Below are positions 29,504-37,491 of a stretch of 64,000 nucleotides of DNA, piece by piece. Both the position numbers and the translations under genes were made by a program. The stretch covers positions 1,426,001 to 1,490,000 of the forward strand of contig NZ_CP156660.1 of NCBI RefSeq assembly GCF_039851975.1, in the 5' to 3' direction. Each line of letters opens with the position of its first letter. The first letter of the stretch is position 1. Source of the stretch: Desulfoscipio sp. XC116 (GTDB taxonomy: Bacteria > Bacillota > Desulfotomaculia > Desulfotomaculales > Desulfallaceae). The notes beneath the pieces were generated by a model. That model was given only the letters and a program-made list of their open reading frames with translations, did not search any database and was not told the DNA's origin.

Positions 29504-31738
29504 ATGCAGCAGCAAAAAATTTTGTGTAAAAGCATTGAAATCGGCGGCAGACAAATGACCATAGAAACAGGCCGGGTGGCTAAGCAGGCCGGAGGTGCCG
29601 TGCTGGTCCGCTATGGCGATACCGTGGTATTGGTTAATGCTACCATGGCCAAGCACGTTAGGGAGGGGATTGACTTTTTTCCTCTCACCTGTGATTACGA
29701 AGAACGTCTTTATGCAGTGGGCAAAATACCCGGTGGGTTTATTAAAAGAGAGGGGCGTCCCAGTGAAAAGGCTACTTTAACGGCACGGTTGCTTGACCGG
29801 CCCCTTCGCCCTTTGTTTCCCAAAGGTATGCGCAATGAGGTGCAGGTGATTGCTCTGGTTCTATCGGTGGATCAGGATAATCCGCCGGAAATGGCCGCCA
29901 TGGTGGGGGCCTCTGTTGCCCTGCATATTTCAGAAATTCCTTTTAACGGACCCATTGGCGGTGTTATTGTAGGTCGGGTGGATAATAAACTCATTATCAA
30001 TCCCAACATAGCCGATGCGGAAAAAAGCGATATGCACTTGGTGGTGGCGGGTACCGGGGAAGCTGTCATGATGGTTGAGGCGGGTGCGGAAGAAGTGCCG
30101 GAGAGTGATATGCTTGAGGCTATTATTTTCGGGCATGAAAAAATACAGGAAATTGTAAAATTCATCGAAGCTTTTCGTGATGAAGCGCTGGCCATGGGTT
30201 TAGCCAGAGAAAAATACAATCCTGAGTTGAGGGTTGCCGAAGAGGAATTGGAAAACGTTGTGACGGCAAGAGTTTCAGAGGACATCAAGTCCGCAATAAA
30301 GGATTGCATTATAAAACAGTCGTCCAAAAAAGAAAGGGAAGCTTTGCTGGACGGGGTAAAGGAAAAGCTTATGACGGAATTACTGGAAGAATACCCCGAA
30401 GAAGCTAAAGCAATTGCCGGTATTATAGAAAGCGTGGAAAAGAAACTGGTTCGCCGCTTTATTTTAGTGGACCGGGTGCGCATTGACGGCAGGGCTCTTA
30501 ACGAAGTGCGTCCTATAAGCGTTGAAGTGGGTATTTTGCCGCGCACACACGGTTCAGGCCTTTTTACGCGCGGACAGACTCAGGTGCTGTCCATCGTTAC
30601 CCTGGGGGCTATATCGGAGGAGCAAATACTGGACGGCCTGGGTATTGAAAAAACCAAGCGTTATATGCATCATTATAACTTTCCTCCCTTTAGTACCGGA
30701 GAAACAAAGCCGATGCGCTCACCGGGCAGGCGGGAAATCGGCCACGGTGCACTGGCTGAGCGTGCTTTAGAGCCAATGATTCCGCCTGAGGAAAAGTTTC
30801 CTTATACGATAAGGGTTGTTTCCGAGGTGCTGGAAAGTAACGGGTCTACCTCTATGGGTAGTGTTTGTGGCAGTTGTTTATCCCTTCTGGATGCGGGTGT
30901 GCCCATTAAGGCGCCGGTGGCCGGCGTGGCGATGGGTTTAATCAAGGAAGGCGATGAATTTGCCGTATTAACTGATATTCAAGGCCTTGAGGATCATCTA
31001 GGCGATATGGACTTTAAAGTAGCCGGTACCGCCAAAGGGGTTACCGCGCTGCAAATGGATATTAAAATCGCCGGTATTGACCGGGAGATATTGCAAACTG
31101 CCCTAAGCCAGGCCACTGAGGGAAGAATGCATATTCTGGGTAAAATGTTGGAAGTGATAGATAAACCCAGAGCTGATTTATCTCCTTATGCGCCCAGGAT
31201 TATTCAAACTCTTATTGATCCGGATAAAATCAGGGACGTAATTGGTCCGGGCGGTAAAATAATTAAAAAAATTATCGAAGAGACCGGTGTAGATATTGAT
31301 ATCGAAGATGATGGCCGGGTATTTATTGCCGCTGTTAATCCGGATGCCGGATATAATGCATTATCTATCGTTGAAAAACTAACCAAGGATGTGGAAAGCG
31401 GACAGATTTATAACGGTAAAGTGGTCAAGATTACTGATTTCGGGTGTTTTGTGGAGATAATACCCGGAGTATTGGGTCTGCCGGGTAAAGATGGTCTGGT
31501 ACACATTTCTCAATTGGCCCATGAGCGGGTAAATAAGGTAGAAGATGTGGTCAAAGAAGGGGACATGTTAGAGGTTAAAGTGATTGGTTATGACAATCAA
31601 GGGAGATTAAAACTATCCCATAAAGATTTGCTGCCGGTTCCGGAGGGCATGGAAAACAGGGAAAAACCAAAGGATAATAGGGATAACCGGCGTCCTCAGC
31701 GCGGCCAGCGCCGGCCACAAAATCACAAATCAAGCTAA
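29504..31738 (+). CDS. pnp: Polyribonucleotide nucleotidyltransferase (PNPase)
   Basis: 3'-5' phosphorolytic exoribonuclease of mRNA decay. Two RNase PH domains (residues ~10-230 and ~320-540) flank a helical linker; the second has the [13 protein letters not shown] and [10 protein letters not shown] motifs. KH ([17 protein letters not shown]) and S1 ([15 protein letters not shown]) domains follow and a basic R/Q/N-rich tail ends the 744 residues. The start is set at the ATG 29504 by family alignment ([19 protein letters not shown]); the frame stays open further upstream. RNase J and RNase Y are also encoded in this window. Confidence 0.96.
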   Translation: MQQQKILCKSIEIGGRQMTIETGRVAKQAGGAVLVRYGDTVVLVNATMAKHVREGIDFFPLTCDYEERLYAVGKIPGGFIKREGRPSEKATLTARLLDRPLRPLFPKGMRNEVQVIALVLSVDQDNPPEMAAMVGASVALHISEIPFNGPIGGVIVGRVDNKLIINPNIADAEKSDMHLVVAGTGEAVMMVEAGAEEVPESDMLEAIIFGHEKIQEIVKFIEAFRDEALAMGLAREKYNPELRVAEEELENVVTARVSEDIKSAIKDCIIKQSSKKEREALLDGVKEKLMTELLEEYPEEAKAIAGIIESVEKKLVRRFILVDRVRIDGRALNEVRPISVEVGILPRTHGSGLFTRGQTQVLSIVTLGAISEEQILDGLGIEKTKRYMHHYNFPPFSTGETKPMRSPGRREIGHGALAERALEPMIPPEEKFPYTIRVVSEVLESNGSTSMGSVCGSCLSLLDAGVPIKAPVAGVAMGLIKEGDEFAVLTDIQGLEDHLGDMDFKVAGTAKGVTALQMDIKIAGIDREILQTALSQATEGRMHILGKMLEVIDKPRADLSPYAPRIIQTLIDPDKIRDVIGPGGKIIKKIIEETGVDIDIEDDGRVFIAAVNPDAGYNALSIVEKLTKDVESGQIYNGKVVKITDFGCFVEIIPGVLGLPGKDGLVHISQLAHERVNKVEDVVKEGDMLEVKVIGYDNQGRLKLSHKDLLPVPEGMENREKPKDNRDNRRPQRGQRRPQNHKSS

Positions 31739-31746
31739 TTTACAAT

Positions 31747-31779
31747 ACCCCTTAAAAAAAGGGGGTTTATTTTTTTTAA
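31747..31779 (+). terminator. Rho-independent terminator after pnp
   Basis: ACCCCTT (31747-31753) pairs with AAGGGGGT around an A-rich loop, followed by a T-rich run ending near 31778. Confidence 0.88.
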
Positions 31780-31798
31780 GCCCGGCCTTAAACTAATA

Positions 31799-31910
31799 GT
31801 GAACTCGTTCAGCTAAAGCTGAACAGCGGGGCTTTAGATGGGGATTCTACCCGACCCGGAGTAAGGATAGGAACTTCCACTTATAGAAATGGGAGTCTTG
31901 AAATTTGATA
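31799..31910 (-). repeat. Three-hairpin repeat element, copy A (minus orientation)
   Basis: Read on the minus strand it has, in order: CAAATTTCAAG, an ACTCCCA-type hairpin (31873-31896), a middle CTCCGGG/CATCTAAAG stem that is partly broken, and the perfect GTTCAGC-TTTA-GCTGAAC hairpin (31807-31824), ending GAGTTCAC. It matches copies at 36571-36680 and 57257-57356. It lies just after the pnp terminator. Confidence 0.85.
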
Positions 31911-31990
31911 AATTGGACTGGAACGGCCAACTGGTAAGTATGCTGAGTTTGAACGCAACAGCTCATTGTTGCGAAGTAGGAGGTTTCATT

Positions 31991-32665
31991 ATGTCTTTGG
32001 AGTTGTTTGGATATAAGAGTGTACAGGAGAAAATCAGCCGGGAAAAACAGTGGATGGAAAATAATTTTGCCGACTGTCCGGTCAAGTATGATCCGGAGGC
32101 GGCCTGGCGTGACAATGCTGTTATATGCCGCCTTTCAATATTAAAGCCTTATTGTTTAGCTTTTGGTATCTACCAAATTTTAAACAAAGAATTTAATGAT
32201 GCTCTGGCTGCAGAAATAAATAATTTAAACTTTAGTCCCGTGCTGGAAGTAGGGGCGGGTAATGGGGAGCTGGCCAATGTATTGCACAACCGGGGAGTGA
32301 GCCTGACTGCGGTTGATAATTATTCGGAGTCACTGCCCAAGGGTCCTTGGCTATATGGATTAATGCCGGTGCATATGAGCTGCCTTGATGCGCTTAAAAA
32401 ATACAGTCCGCGCCTCGTTATATGCAGCTGGATGCCTGGAGGTTGCGATTGGACCCCTGCTTTTAGGAGCGCCGGATCGGTGGATGCTTATATATTAATA
32501 GGTGAGGAAGACAAAAATATTTGGGGGGATTATCCCGGTTGGCGCAGTCGGGTACTCAAAGGGCCCAATAAATGGTCACTGTGCAGGCTGGATAACGGCG
32601 TTGATTTTGATAAGCCGGAACTTTGGTGGAGACATTCCAAGGTTGTACTTTTTGAACGTGTTTAA
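31991..32665 (+). CDS. Probable SAM-dependent methyltransferase-like protein
   Basis: Residues ~75-105 hold LEVGAGNGELANVLHNRG followed by LTAVDNY, the GxGxG loop and acidic residue of a class I methyltransferase SAM site; the rest is not recognised. Family and substrate are unknown. 224 residues. TAGGAGG (31977-31983) sets the ATG at 31991. A hairpin CGCAACA/TGTTGCG (31954-31960 with 31967-31973) sits directly before that site. A longer frame beginning in the repeat element is rejected. It has its own terminator and is an addition relative to B. subtilis between pnp and ylxY. Confidence 0.7.
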   Translation: MSLELFGYKSVQEKISREKQWMENNFADCPVKYDPEAAWRDNAVICRLSILKPYCLAFGIYQILNKEFNDALAAEINNLNFSPVLEVGAGNGELANVLHNRGVSLTAVDNYSESLPKGPWLYGLMPVHMSCLDALKKYSPRLVICSWMPGGCDWTPAFRSAGSVDAYILIGEEDKNIWGDYPGWRSRVLKGPNKWSLCRLDNGVDFDKPELWWRHSKVVLFERV

Positions 32666-32673
32666 AGAATGCT

Positions 32674-32704
32674 AACCTGCCCATGGGGGTGGGTTATTTA
32701 TTTT
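32674..32704 (+). terminator. Rho-independent terminator after the methyltransferase gene
   Basis: AACCTGCCC (32674-32682) pairs with GGGTGGGTT-type sequence (32686-32695) over nine positions allowing G-U, with a 3-nt loop, then ATTTATTTT. Confidence 0.75.
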
Positions 32705-32781
32705 AAACAGCATTTTCAAGTGATTCTGTGCATAAGTATTTATGAAAAAAGTTCAGACGGGGGGGAAGGATATTTGTTTTC

Positions 32782-33483
32782 ATTAATCGTCGGCAGGTAA
32801 TTGAAATCTTTTTATTAATCTGTATACTATCTGCAATTATATGGATGGTTTGTTCTCGTGAGCAGGCAACCACTGCCGCTGCAATTGAGCCCCTTTACCA
32901 GGGTGATGAAAATGTTAAGGCTATGGCATTGACATGTAATGTTTTCTGGGGCGAGGAATACATGGGGCGTATGCTGGAAGTCTTAGAGGAAAAAAATGTG
33001 CATATGACATTTTTTATTGGTGGCACCTGGGCGGAAAAATTCCCCGAACTGATGAAGAAAATATATGAACAAGGCCATGAAATCGGTAGCCACGGCTATT
33101 CCCATCCACATCCCGACAATCTATCAAAGCAGGAAAACTCGCTGGATATAACTAAAGCTGAAAAGATTATCTATGATATTACCGGTGAAAAACCTCGGCT
33201 TTATGCTCCTCCCTATGGGGAAAGAGGGCCGGCGGTATTGGAGGCCGCTCAGGAGTTGGGCTATCGTACCGTGCTGTGGAGTATTGACACAGTGGATTGG
33301 CAGCGTCCGGCTCCGGAAGTTATCAGTAAACGTGTCTTTAATAAAATGGAAAACGGTGCTATTGTATTAATGCATCCAACCGCGCCTACAATACACGCAC
33401 TGCCATCTATAATTGACGGTTTAGAGGAAGAAGGCTTTCAATTAATTACTGTTGGAAAGATGTTGGAGCAGAAGCGGGAATGA
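32782..33483 (+). CDS. ylxY: YlxY-type polysaccharide deacetylase homologue with N-terminal membrane anchor
   Basis: NodB-fold protein. HSHGYSHPHPD-like metal histidines are present as SHGYSHPHPD, and APPYGERGPA and LMHPTAPT match the later motifs. The canonical TFDDG is replaced by ALTCNVFWGEEY, as I recall for B. subtilis YlxY, so deacetylase activity is doubtful. The first ATG (32845) has no ribosome binding site. The same frame is open upstream and encodes a hydrophobic anchor (VIEIFLLICILSAIIWMV) preceded by basic residues. The only possible starts there are non-standard, such as ATT 32782 after GGGGGGAAGGA; that start is tentative. It sits in the ylxY position downstream of pnp. Confidence 0.75.
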   Translation: MNRRQVIEIFLLICILSAIIWMVCSREQATTAAAIEPLYQGDENVKAMALTCNVFWGEEYMGRMLEVLEEKNVHMTFFIGGTWAEKFPELMKKIYEQGHEIGSHGYSHPHPDNLSKQENSLDITKAEKIIYDITGEKPRLYAPPYGERGPAVLEAAQELGYRTVLWSIDTVDWQRPAPEVISKRVFNKMENGAIVLMHPTAPTIHALPSIIDGLEEEGFQLITVGKMLEQKRE

Positions 33484-33553
33484 TAGCGGCGGCTGGCTGA
33501 GGGATAAAAATTAAACATCATGGGAAAGCCTAAGACAAAGAGAGGTGTTCCCA

Positions 33554-34696
33554 TTGCGTCTGATTAAATTCACTGCACCTTGGACTTTATTTCTTTATCT
33601 CTTAAGTGCTGTTGTATGTATCTCACCCGGTATGGCTAATGAACAACAGCAGCTTCCGCAGGTCAGTGCCCGGTCGGCATTATTGCTGGATGTTAATAAC
33701 GGTCAAATTCTTTACGAAAAAGGTCATAGGGAGCCAAGGCCAATTGCCAGTACGACTAAAATAATGACGGCGGTGGTAGCTCTCGGTGGAGCGGATATAA
33801 ATAATACTGTAGCGGTTAGCCCCCGGGCCGCAGCGGTTGGAGAATCTTCAATGTATCTTGAAGCGGGGGAAACACTTACCTTGGAACAACTGCTGTACGG
33901 CGCTCTGCTATGTTCCGGCAATGATGCCTGTGTGGCCGTTGCCGAACACGTGGCCGGCACGGAGGATTTCTTTGTGCAGTTGATGAATGAAAAGGCGGTG
34001 CTGCTGGGTGCCGAAGCGACCAGTTTTCGTAATACCAATGGTTTACCGGCTAACGGCCATTATTCCACCGCTCTTGATCTGGCATTGCTGGCACGTTATG
34101 CCTTGCATGACCCGGCGTTTTGCCGGATCGTTAAAACCCGTGCCCGGATAATCGAAGGGCCGGGTGGTATTAATCATTATTTGCAAAACACTAATAAATT
34201 ACTATGGCAGTACCCCGGGGCTGACGGTGTTAAAACCGGTACCACCGTGGCGGCGGGTAAGTGTCTGGTCGCCTCTGCCACCAGGGGGCATAGACACTTA
34301 TTGGCAGTGGTTTTAAATGGGAGTAACCGGTTTGCAGATGCCGGCCAAATGCTGGACTACGGCTTCAATAAGTTTGAAGATATACAAACCGTTTATGCCG
34401 GTGCCGTGCATGACAGGGTTGGAGTTACAGGCGGGGTTGCTGAAACGGTACCGGTTAAGGCGGTGGATGATATTACGGTTAATTTACGGGTGGACGGGAC
34501 GGACCGGATTGAGAAAAGAGTAAAGCTGGTACGAAGCATTGACGCACCGGTATGTGAGGGGCAGCTATTGGGTGAAATCGGTGTTTTTGTAAACGGCTGC
34601 AAAGTGGGGGACACCGATATTGTGGCGAGCTGTACAATCGATAAAATGTCTTTAATCCAAAACTCAATAAAATTAGTGAAAGATGCTTGTCGTTAA
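33554..34696 (+). CDS. dacF: D-alanyl-D-alanine carboxypeptidase, DacF-type (S11)
   Basis: Trims the terminal D-Ala of peptidoglycan peptides. An N-terminal signal peptide (to about residue 28, ending SPGMA) is followed by the S11 domain with STTK at 66-69, SGN at 121-123 and KTG at 227-229, and a C-terminal PBP5-like beta domain. 380 residues. AGAGGTG (33541-33547) sets the TTG at 33554. The DacF label rests on similarity and sporulation context; DacA or DacB subtypes cannot be excluded. Confidence 0.88.
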   Translation: MRLIKFTAPWTLFLYLLSAVVCISPGMANEQQQLPQVSARSALLLDVNNGQILYEKGHREPRPIASTTKIMTAVVALGGADINNTVAVSPRAAAVGESSMYLEAGETLTLEQLLYGALLCSGNDACVAVAEHVAGTEDFFVQLMNEKAVLLGAEATSFRNTNGLPANGHYSTALDLALLARYALHDPAFCRIVKTRARIIEGPGGINHYLQNTNKLLWQYPGADGVKTGTTVAAGKCLVASATRGHRHLLAVVLNGSNRFADAGQMLDYGFNKFEDIQTVYAGAVHDRVGVTGGVAETVPVKAVDDITVNLRVDGTDRIEKRVKLVRSIDAPVCEGQLLGEIGVFVNGCKVGDTDIVASCTIDKMSLIQNSIKLVKDACR

Positions 34697-34747
34697 AAAA
34701 TAGTTAAGAGAAAAACAAGGAGTTTTATTAAGATAGCAAGAAATTAT

Positions 34748-34780
34748 ACTCGATTATCGATTACTCGATTTTAATATAAT
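34748..34780 (+). promoter_or_regulatory. Possible operator and promoter before the M16 peptidase gene
   Basis: TCGATT occurs three times (34750-34755, 34757-34762, 34765-34770), within the direct repeat ACTCGATT, immediately before TATAAT (34775-34780). No good -35 is seen. The spacing suggests repeated binding sites overlapping a promoter. Confidence 0.4.
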
Positions 34781-34814
34781 GACAGTGGATTTGATTTTAA
34801 CAGGGGGTAACTGC

Positions 34815-36074
34815 GTGATACAGGTAGCCGAACTGGCTAATGGAATTAAAGTACTGACGGAGAATATACCGCATGTGCGTTCGGTAGCTATTGGAGTTTG
34901 GGTGGATATTGGCTCTCGGGATGAAAGTAATGAATTAGCGGGCATATCACATTTTATTGAACATTTAATGTTTAAAGGGACGGAAAAACGTACCGCTAAA
35001 GATATAGCGGAGGCACTGGACGCCGTGGGCGGACAGTTAAACGCCTTTACTACCAAGGAATATACTTGTTACTACGCCAGGGTTTTGGACGAACACTTTC
35101 CGCTGGGTATTGATTTGCTGGGTGACATGCTGCTGAATTCCAGTTTTAATCCGGCTGATATTGAACGGGAACGCAATGTTATTTTAGAAGAGATAAAAAT
35201 GTATGAAGACGCTCCGGATGAACTGGTACATGATGTTTTTGCCGGTACCATTTGGCGGGGCCATCCGCTGGGCAGACCGATCATCGGTGATGAAAAAACC
35301 GTACAGGGACTATCCCGGGAACAAATACTGTCCTTTTATCGCAAGTACTATAGCTCCGGCAATCTAGTGATATCGGTAGCCGGCAACTTTGATCAGCAAA
35401 AGGTTATCAATGCTTTAAATGAAACCTTTGGCAAATTGGCCGGAGCAAAAAAAGAAAAAGGGTATTTTTTACCTGAACCGGCACGCCAGGTAGTCTGCCG
35501 GGTAAAAGATACCGAACAGGTACATATATGTCTTGGCACGCCCGGGCTGGCCTTGGATCATGAAAAGATATATGTTTTTCAAATTGTAAACACTATTTTA
35601 GGCGGAGGTTTAAGTTCCCGGCTTTTCCAGGAAATCAGGGAACAGCGTGGGCTGGTTTACTCCATATTTTCATACCACAGCTCGTATCACGATTCCGGTT
35701 TGTTCTGTATCTATACGGGGTTAAGCAAACAAAACGTACGGGCTGCCTTGGAACTGATTGTCAGGGAAATACGGCGTATCCAGTCAAATGGGGTGACTTT
35801 GGCCGAACTGCAACGGGCCAAGGAACAGCTGAAGGGAAACCTGTTGCTTAGCTTGGAAAATATTAGCACCAGGATGAGCAGGTTGGGTAAATCCCAAATG
35901 TATCTTGGCAAAGTTGTGCCGCCGGATGAAATCGTAAATCGTATTATGGCGGTATCGGACAGTGATATTAAAGATTTGGTCAGGGCAGTGTTAAAGCCGG
36001 AGAATTTCTGTATGGCCAGTGTGGGGCCATGGGATGACGGTGATATGCTGAATAATATCATTAATAATATGTGA
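34815..36074 (+). CDS. ymxG: M16-family zinc protease (YmxG/MlpA type)
   Basis: Insulinase/processing-peptidase family. The inverted zinc motif HFIEH is at about residue 45, with the distal glutamate in ERNVILEEIKMYED; the C-terminal half has the conserved GLVYSIFSY stretch. 419 residues. GGGGGT precedes the GTG at 34815; an earlier in-frame ATG (34779) has no site. B. subtilis has the homologue in the same place (ylxY-mlpA-ymxH), where it is linked to protease regulation. Confidence 0.93.
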   Translation: MIQVAELANGIKVLTENIPHVRSVAIGVWVDIGSRDESNELAGISHFIEHLMFKGTEKRTAKDIAEALDAVGGQLNAFTTKEYTCYYARVLDEHFPLGIDLLGDMLLNSSFNPADIERERNVILEEIKMYEDAPDELVHDVFAGTIWRGHPLGRPIIGDEKTVQGLSREQILSFYRKYYSSGNLVISVAGNFDQQKVINALNETFGKLAGAKKEKGYFLPEPARQVVCRVKDTEQVHICLGTPGLALDHEKIYVFQIVNTILGGGLSSRLFQEIREQRGLVYSIFSYHSSYHDSGLFCIYTGLSKQNVRAALELIVREIRRIQSNGVTLAELQRAKEQLKGNLLLSLENISTRMSRLGKSQMYLGKVVPPDEIVNRIMAVSDSDIKDLVRAVLKPENFCMASVGPWDDGDMLNNIINNM

Positions 36075-36093
36075 ATGCCAAGGATGTGGAAGG

Positions 36094-36543
36094 GTGCAGA
36101 TTAAATTTAAAAAACTAAACCCCGCCATTGGCGTTTCGATGCCCGAGCCGGCTTATGCCACTTCGGGGGCGGCCGGGATTGACTTGCCCGCTTCTTTAAA
36201 AGAACCGCTGGTGGTGGAACCGGGGGAGAAAATACTTGTCCCCACCGGGCTGGCGGTTGATATACCCGCTGGCAACATGGTGGGGCTGGTTTTTGTGCGC
36301 AGTGGGTTGGCGAGCAAACATGGCTTGACCCTCGCCAATGCGGTGGGGGTAATTGACAGTGATTATAAGGGTGAGATAATCTGTGCGATACAAAATAATG
36401 GTAAAGAACCTTATAAGATAAGACCGGGTGATAGGATTGCCCAGATTGTTTTTATGCCTTGCTTTCAGGTGGAGATTGCCTATACTGATGAGTTGACCCC
36501 TTCCGCCAGGGATCGGGGAGGTTTTGGGTCAACGGGCAGGTAA
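36094..36543 (+). CDS. dut: Deoxyuridine 5'-triphosphate nucleotidohydrolase (dUTPase)
   Basis: Hydrolyses dUTP to dUMP and keeps uracil out of DNA. Trimeric-type motifs in order: AGIDLPAS (I), VRSGLASKHGL (II/III region), GVIDSDYKGEI (III), RIAQIVF (IV) and the C-terminal RGGFGSTGR (V). 149 residues. The GTG start follows GGAAGG. An intrinsic terminator follows at once. Confidence 0.97.
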   Translation: MQIKFKKLNPAIGVSMPEPAYATSGAAGIDLPASLKEPLVVEPGEKILVPTGLAVDIPAGNMVGLVFVRSGLASKHGLTLANAVGVIDSDYKGEIICAIQNNGKEPYKIRPGDRIAQIVFMPCFQVEIAYTDELTPSARDRGGFGSTGR

Positions 36544-36568
36544 GACCGTATACCGGTCTTTTTTTATT
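36542..36568 (+). terminator. Rho-independent terminator after dut
   Basis: AAGACCG (36542-36548) pairs with CGGTCTT (36554-36560) around TATAC, followed by a T run that abuts repeat copy B. Confidence 0.9.
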
Positions 36569-36570
36569 TG

Positions 36571-36680
36571 TCAAATTTCAAGACTCCCACTTCTATAAGT
36601 GGGAGTTCCTATTTTTACTTCGGGTGGGGTAGAATTTCCATCTGAAGCCCCGATGTTCAGCTTTAGCTGAACGAGTTCAC
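36571..36680 (+). repeat. Three-hairpin repeat element, copy B
   Basis: TCAAATTTCAAG leads into a perfect ACTCCCACTT-CTAT-AAGTGGGAGT hairpin (36583-36606). A 12-bp stem follows (36618-36629 with 36636-36647, four or five G-U pairs in RNA), then GAAGCCCCGAT and the perfect GTTCAGC-TTTA-GCTGAAC hairpin (36655-36672), ending GAGTTCAC. Outer flanks agree with copy A as far as ATTT(G/A)T on the left and TA on the right. Confidence 0.88.
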
Positions 36681-36766
36681 TACTGGATAAATTTATTACT
36701 CATTTGGTCTAAAATAAGGAATGTTTTACAAGGAGATAAATATAAATTGGTACGGGAGGTGAATAT

Positions 36767-37102
36767 ATGAAAATCGGTGTATTGCTTTTCGTCTTAATTA
36801 TTATACTGCTGATCATTGTTTCTGTGCGCGAGCGTATTAGGTGGCTTTCCATGCGGGATAAAAACTGGGACGCTATTGGTGAGGCCAAATCCTCTCCTTT
36901 ATCACAGGCTATCACCGGCATGGTGGGCACGGCTGGCGGTATATACCTTTCTTTAATACTAATGCAGACTTTTTTGGAACTTCAGATACCAAGATCGCTA
37001 CAGGTCAGCGGTATTAGATTGGAGCCGCTGGCCACATTATCAATAGCTCTGGCCGTTATACAACCGTTTGCCATGCGTCTATGGGTAAGAAGAAGAATTT
37101 GA
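36767..37102 (+). CDS. Small membrane protein of unknown function (111 aa)
   Basis: Not recognised. Three hydrophobic stretches: residues ~3-20 (a very hydrophobic I/L-rich helix), ~50-68 and ~85-100; the loops are basic. CGGGAGGTGA precedes the ATG. It is 24 bp upstream of the ymxH homologue and probably co-transcribed with it, so a sporulation-linked role is possible but unproven. Confidence 0.7.
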   Translation: MKIGVLLFVLIIILLIIVSVRERIRWLSMRDKNWDAIGEAKSSPLSQAITGMVGTAGGIYLSLILMQTFLELQIPRSLQVSGIRLEPLATLSIALAVIQPFAMRLWVRRRI

Positions 37103-37126
37103 ACATTTAGAGGAGGCTAAAGAAAG

Positions 37127-37396
37127 ATGAGACTGGGCGAGTTGGCGGGAAAAGAGATTATCAATATAAACGATGGCGCCCGGTTGGGGGTGATTGGGGA
37201 AACCGATTTGGCCATCGATGACGAGACAGGACAGATAAAGTCTATTATATTGCCTCGCAAGGGTAATATGTTAAGTCTATTTGCTGAAAAACAGGAATTA
37301 ATAATTCCATGGGAAGCAATAAAAAAGGTGGGGTTTGAAGTAATTATAGTGGAGCTTGACCAGGCTATACCCAGGTATGGTAAATATTTAGTGTAA
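37127..37396 (+). CDS. ymxH: YlmC/YmxH family PRC-barrel protein
   Basis: The family signature is MRLGELAGKEIININDGARL followed by GVIGETDLAIDD and the LIIPWEAIKKVG segment, a PRC-barrel fold. Family members are restricted to spore formers and their relatives; molecular function is not established. 89 residues. AGAGGAGG precedes the ATG. B. subtilis has ymxH in this neighbourhood, before dpaA. Confidence 0.88.
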   Translation: MRLGELAGKEIININDGARLGVIGETDLAIDDETGQIKSIILPRKGNMLSLFAEKQELIIPWEAIKKVGFEVIIVELDQAIPRYGKYLV

Positions 37397-37424
37397 AAAA
37401 TCCGTCGTTAGCACGGATTTTTTA
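37395..37424 (+). terminator. Rho-independent terminator after ymxH
   Basis: AAAAAATCCGT (37395-37405) pairs with ACGGATTTTTT (37413-37423). The A/T ends make it possibly bidirectional, but no gene faces it. Confidence 0.88.
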
Positions 37425-37425
37425 C

Positions 37426-37453
37426 TTTACATATTCTTTATATAATGTATATT
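37426..37453 (+). promoter_or_regulatory. Promoter of the ClpP/SDH-fold protease gene
   Basis: TTTACA (37426-37431) and TATATT (37448-37453) are separated by 16 bp. A perfect TATAAT at 37441-37446 overlaps the spacer but lacks a -35. Confidence 0.5.
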
Positions 37454-37491
37454 GCCATGGGTCATAATAATTAAAAACAGGGAGGCAATTT

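Noticed and set aside
29872-30546. 224-codon minus-strand frame opposite pnp
   Set aside because: Ser/Thr/Ile-rich composition typical of an antisense shadow of a biased coding sequence; lies wholly within pnp.
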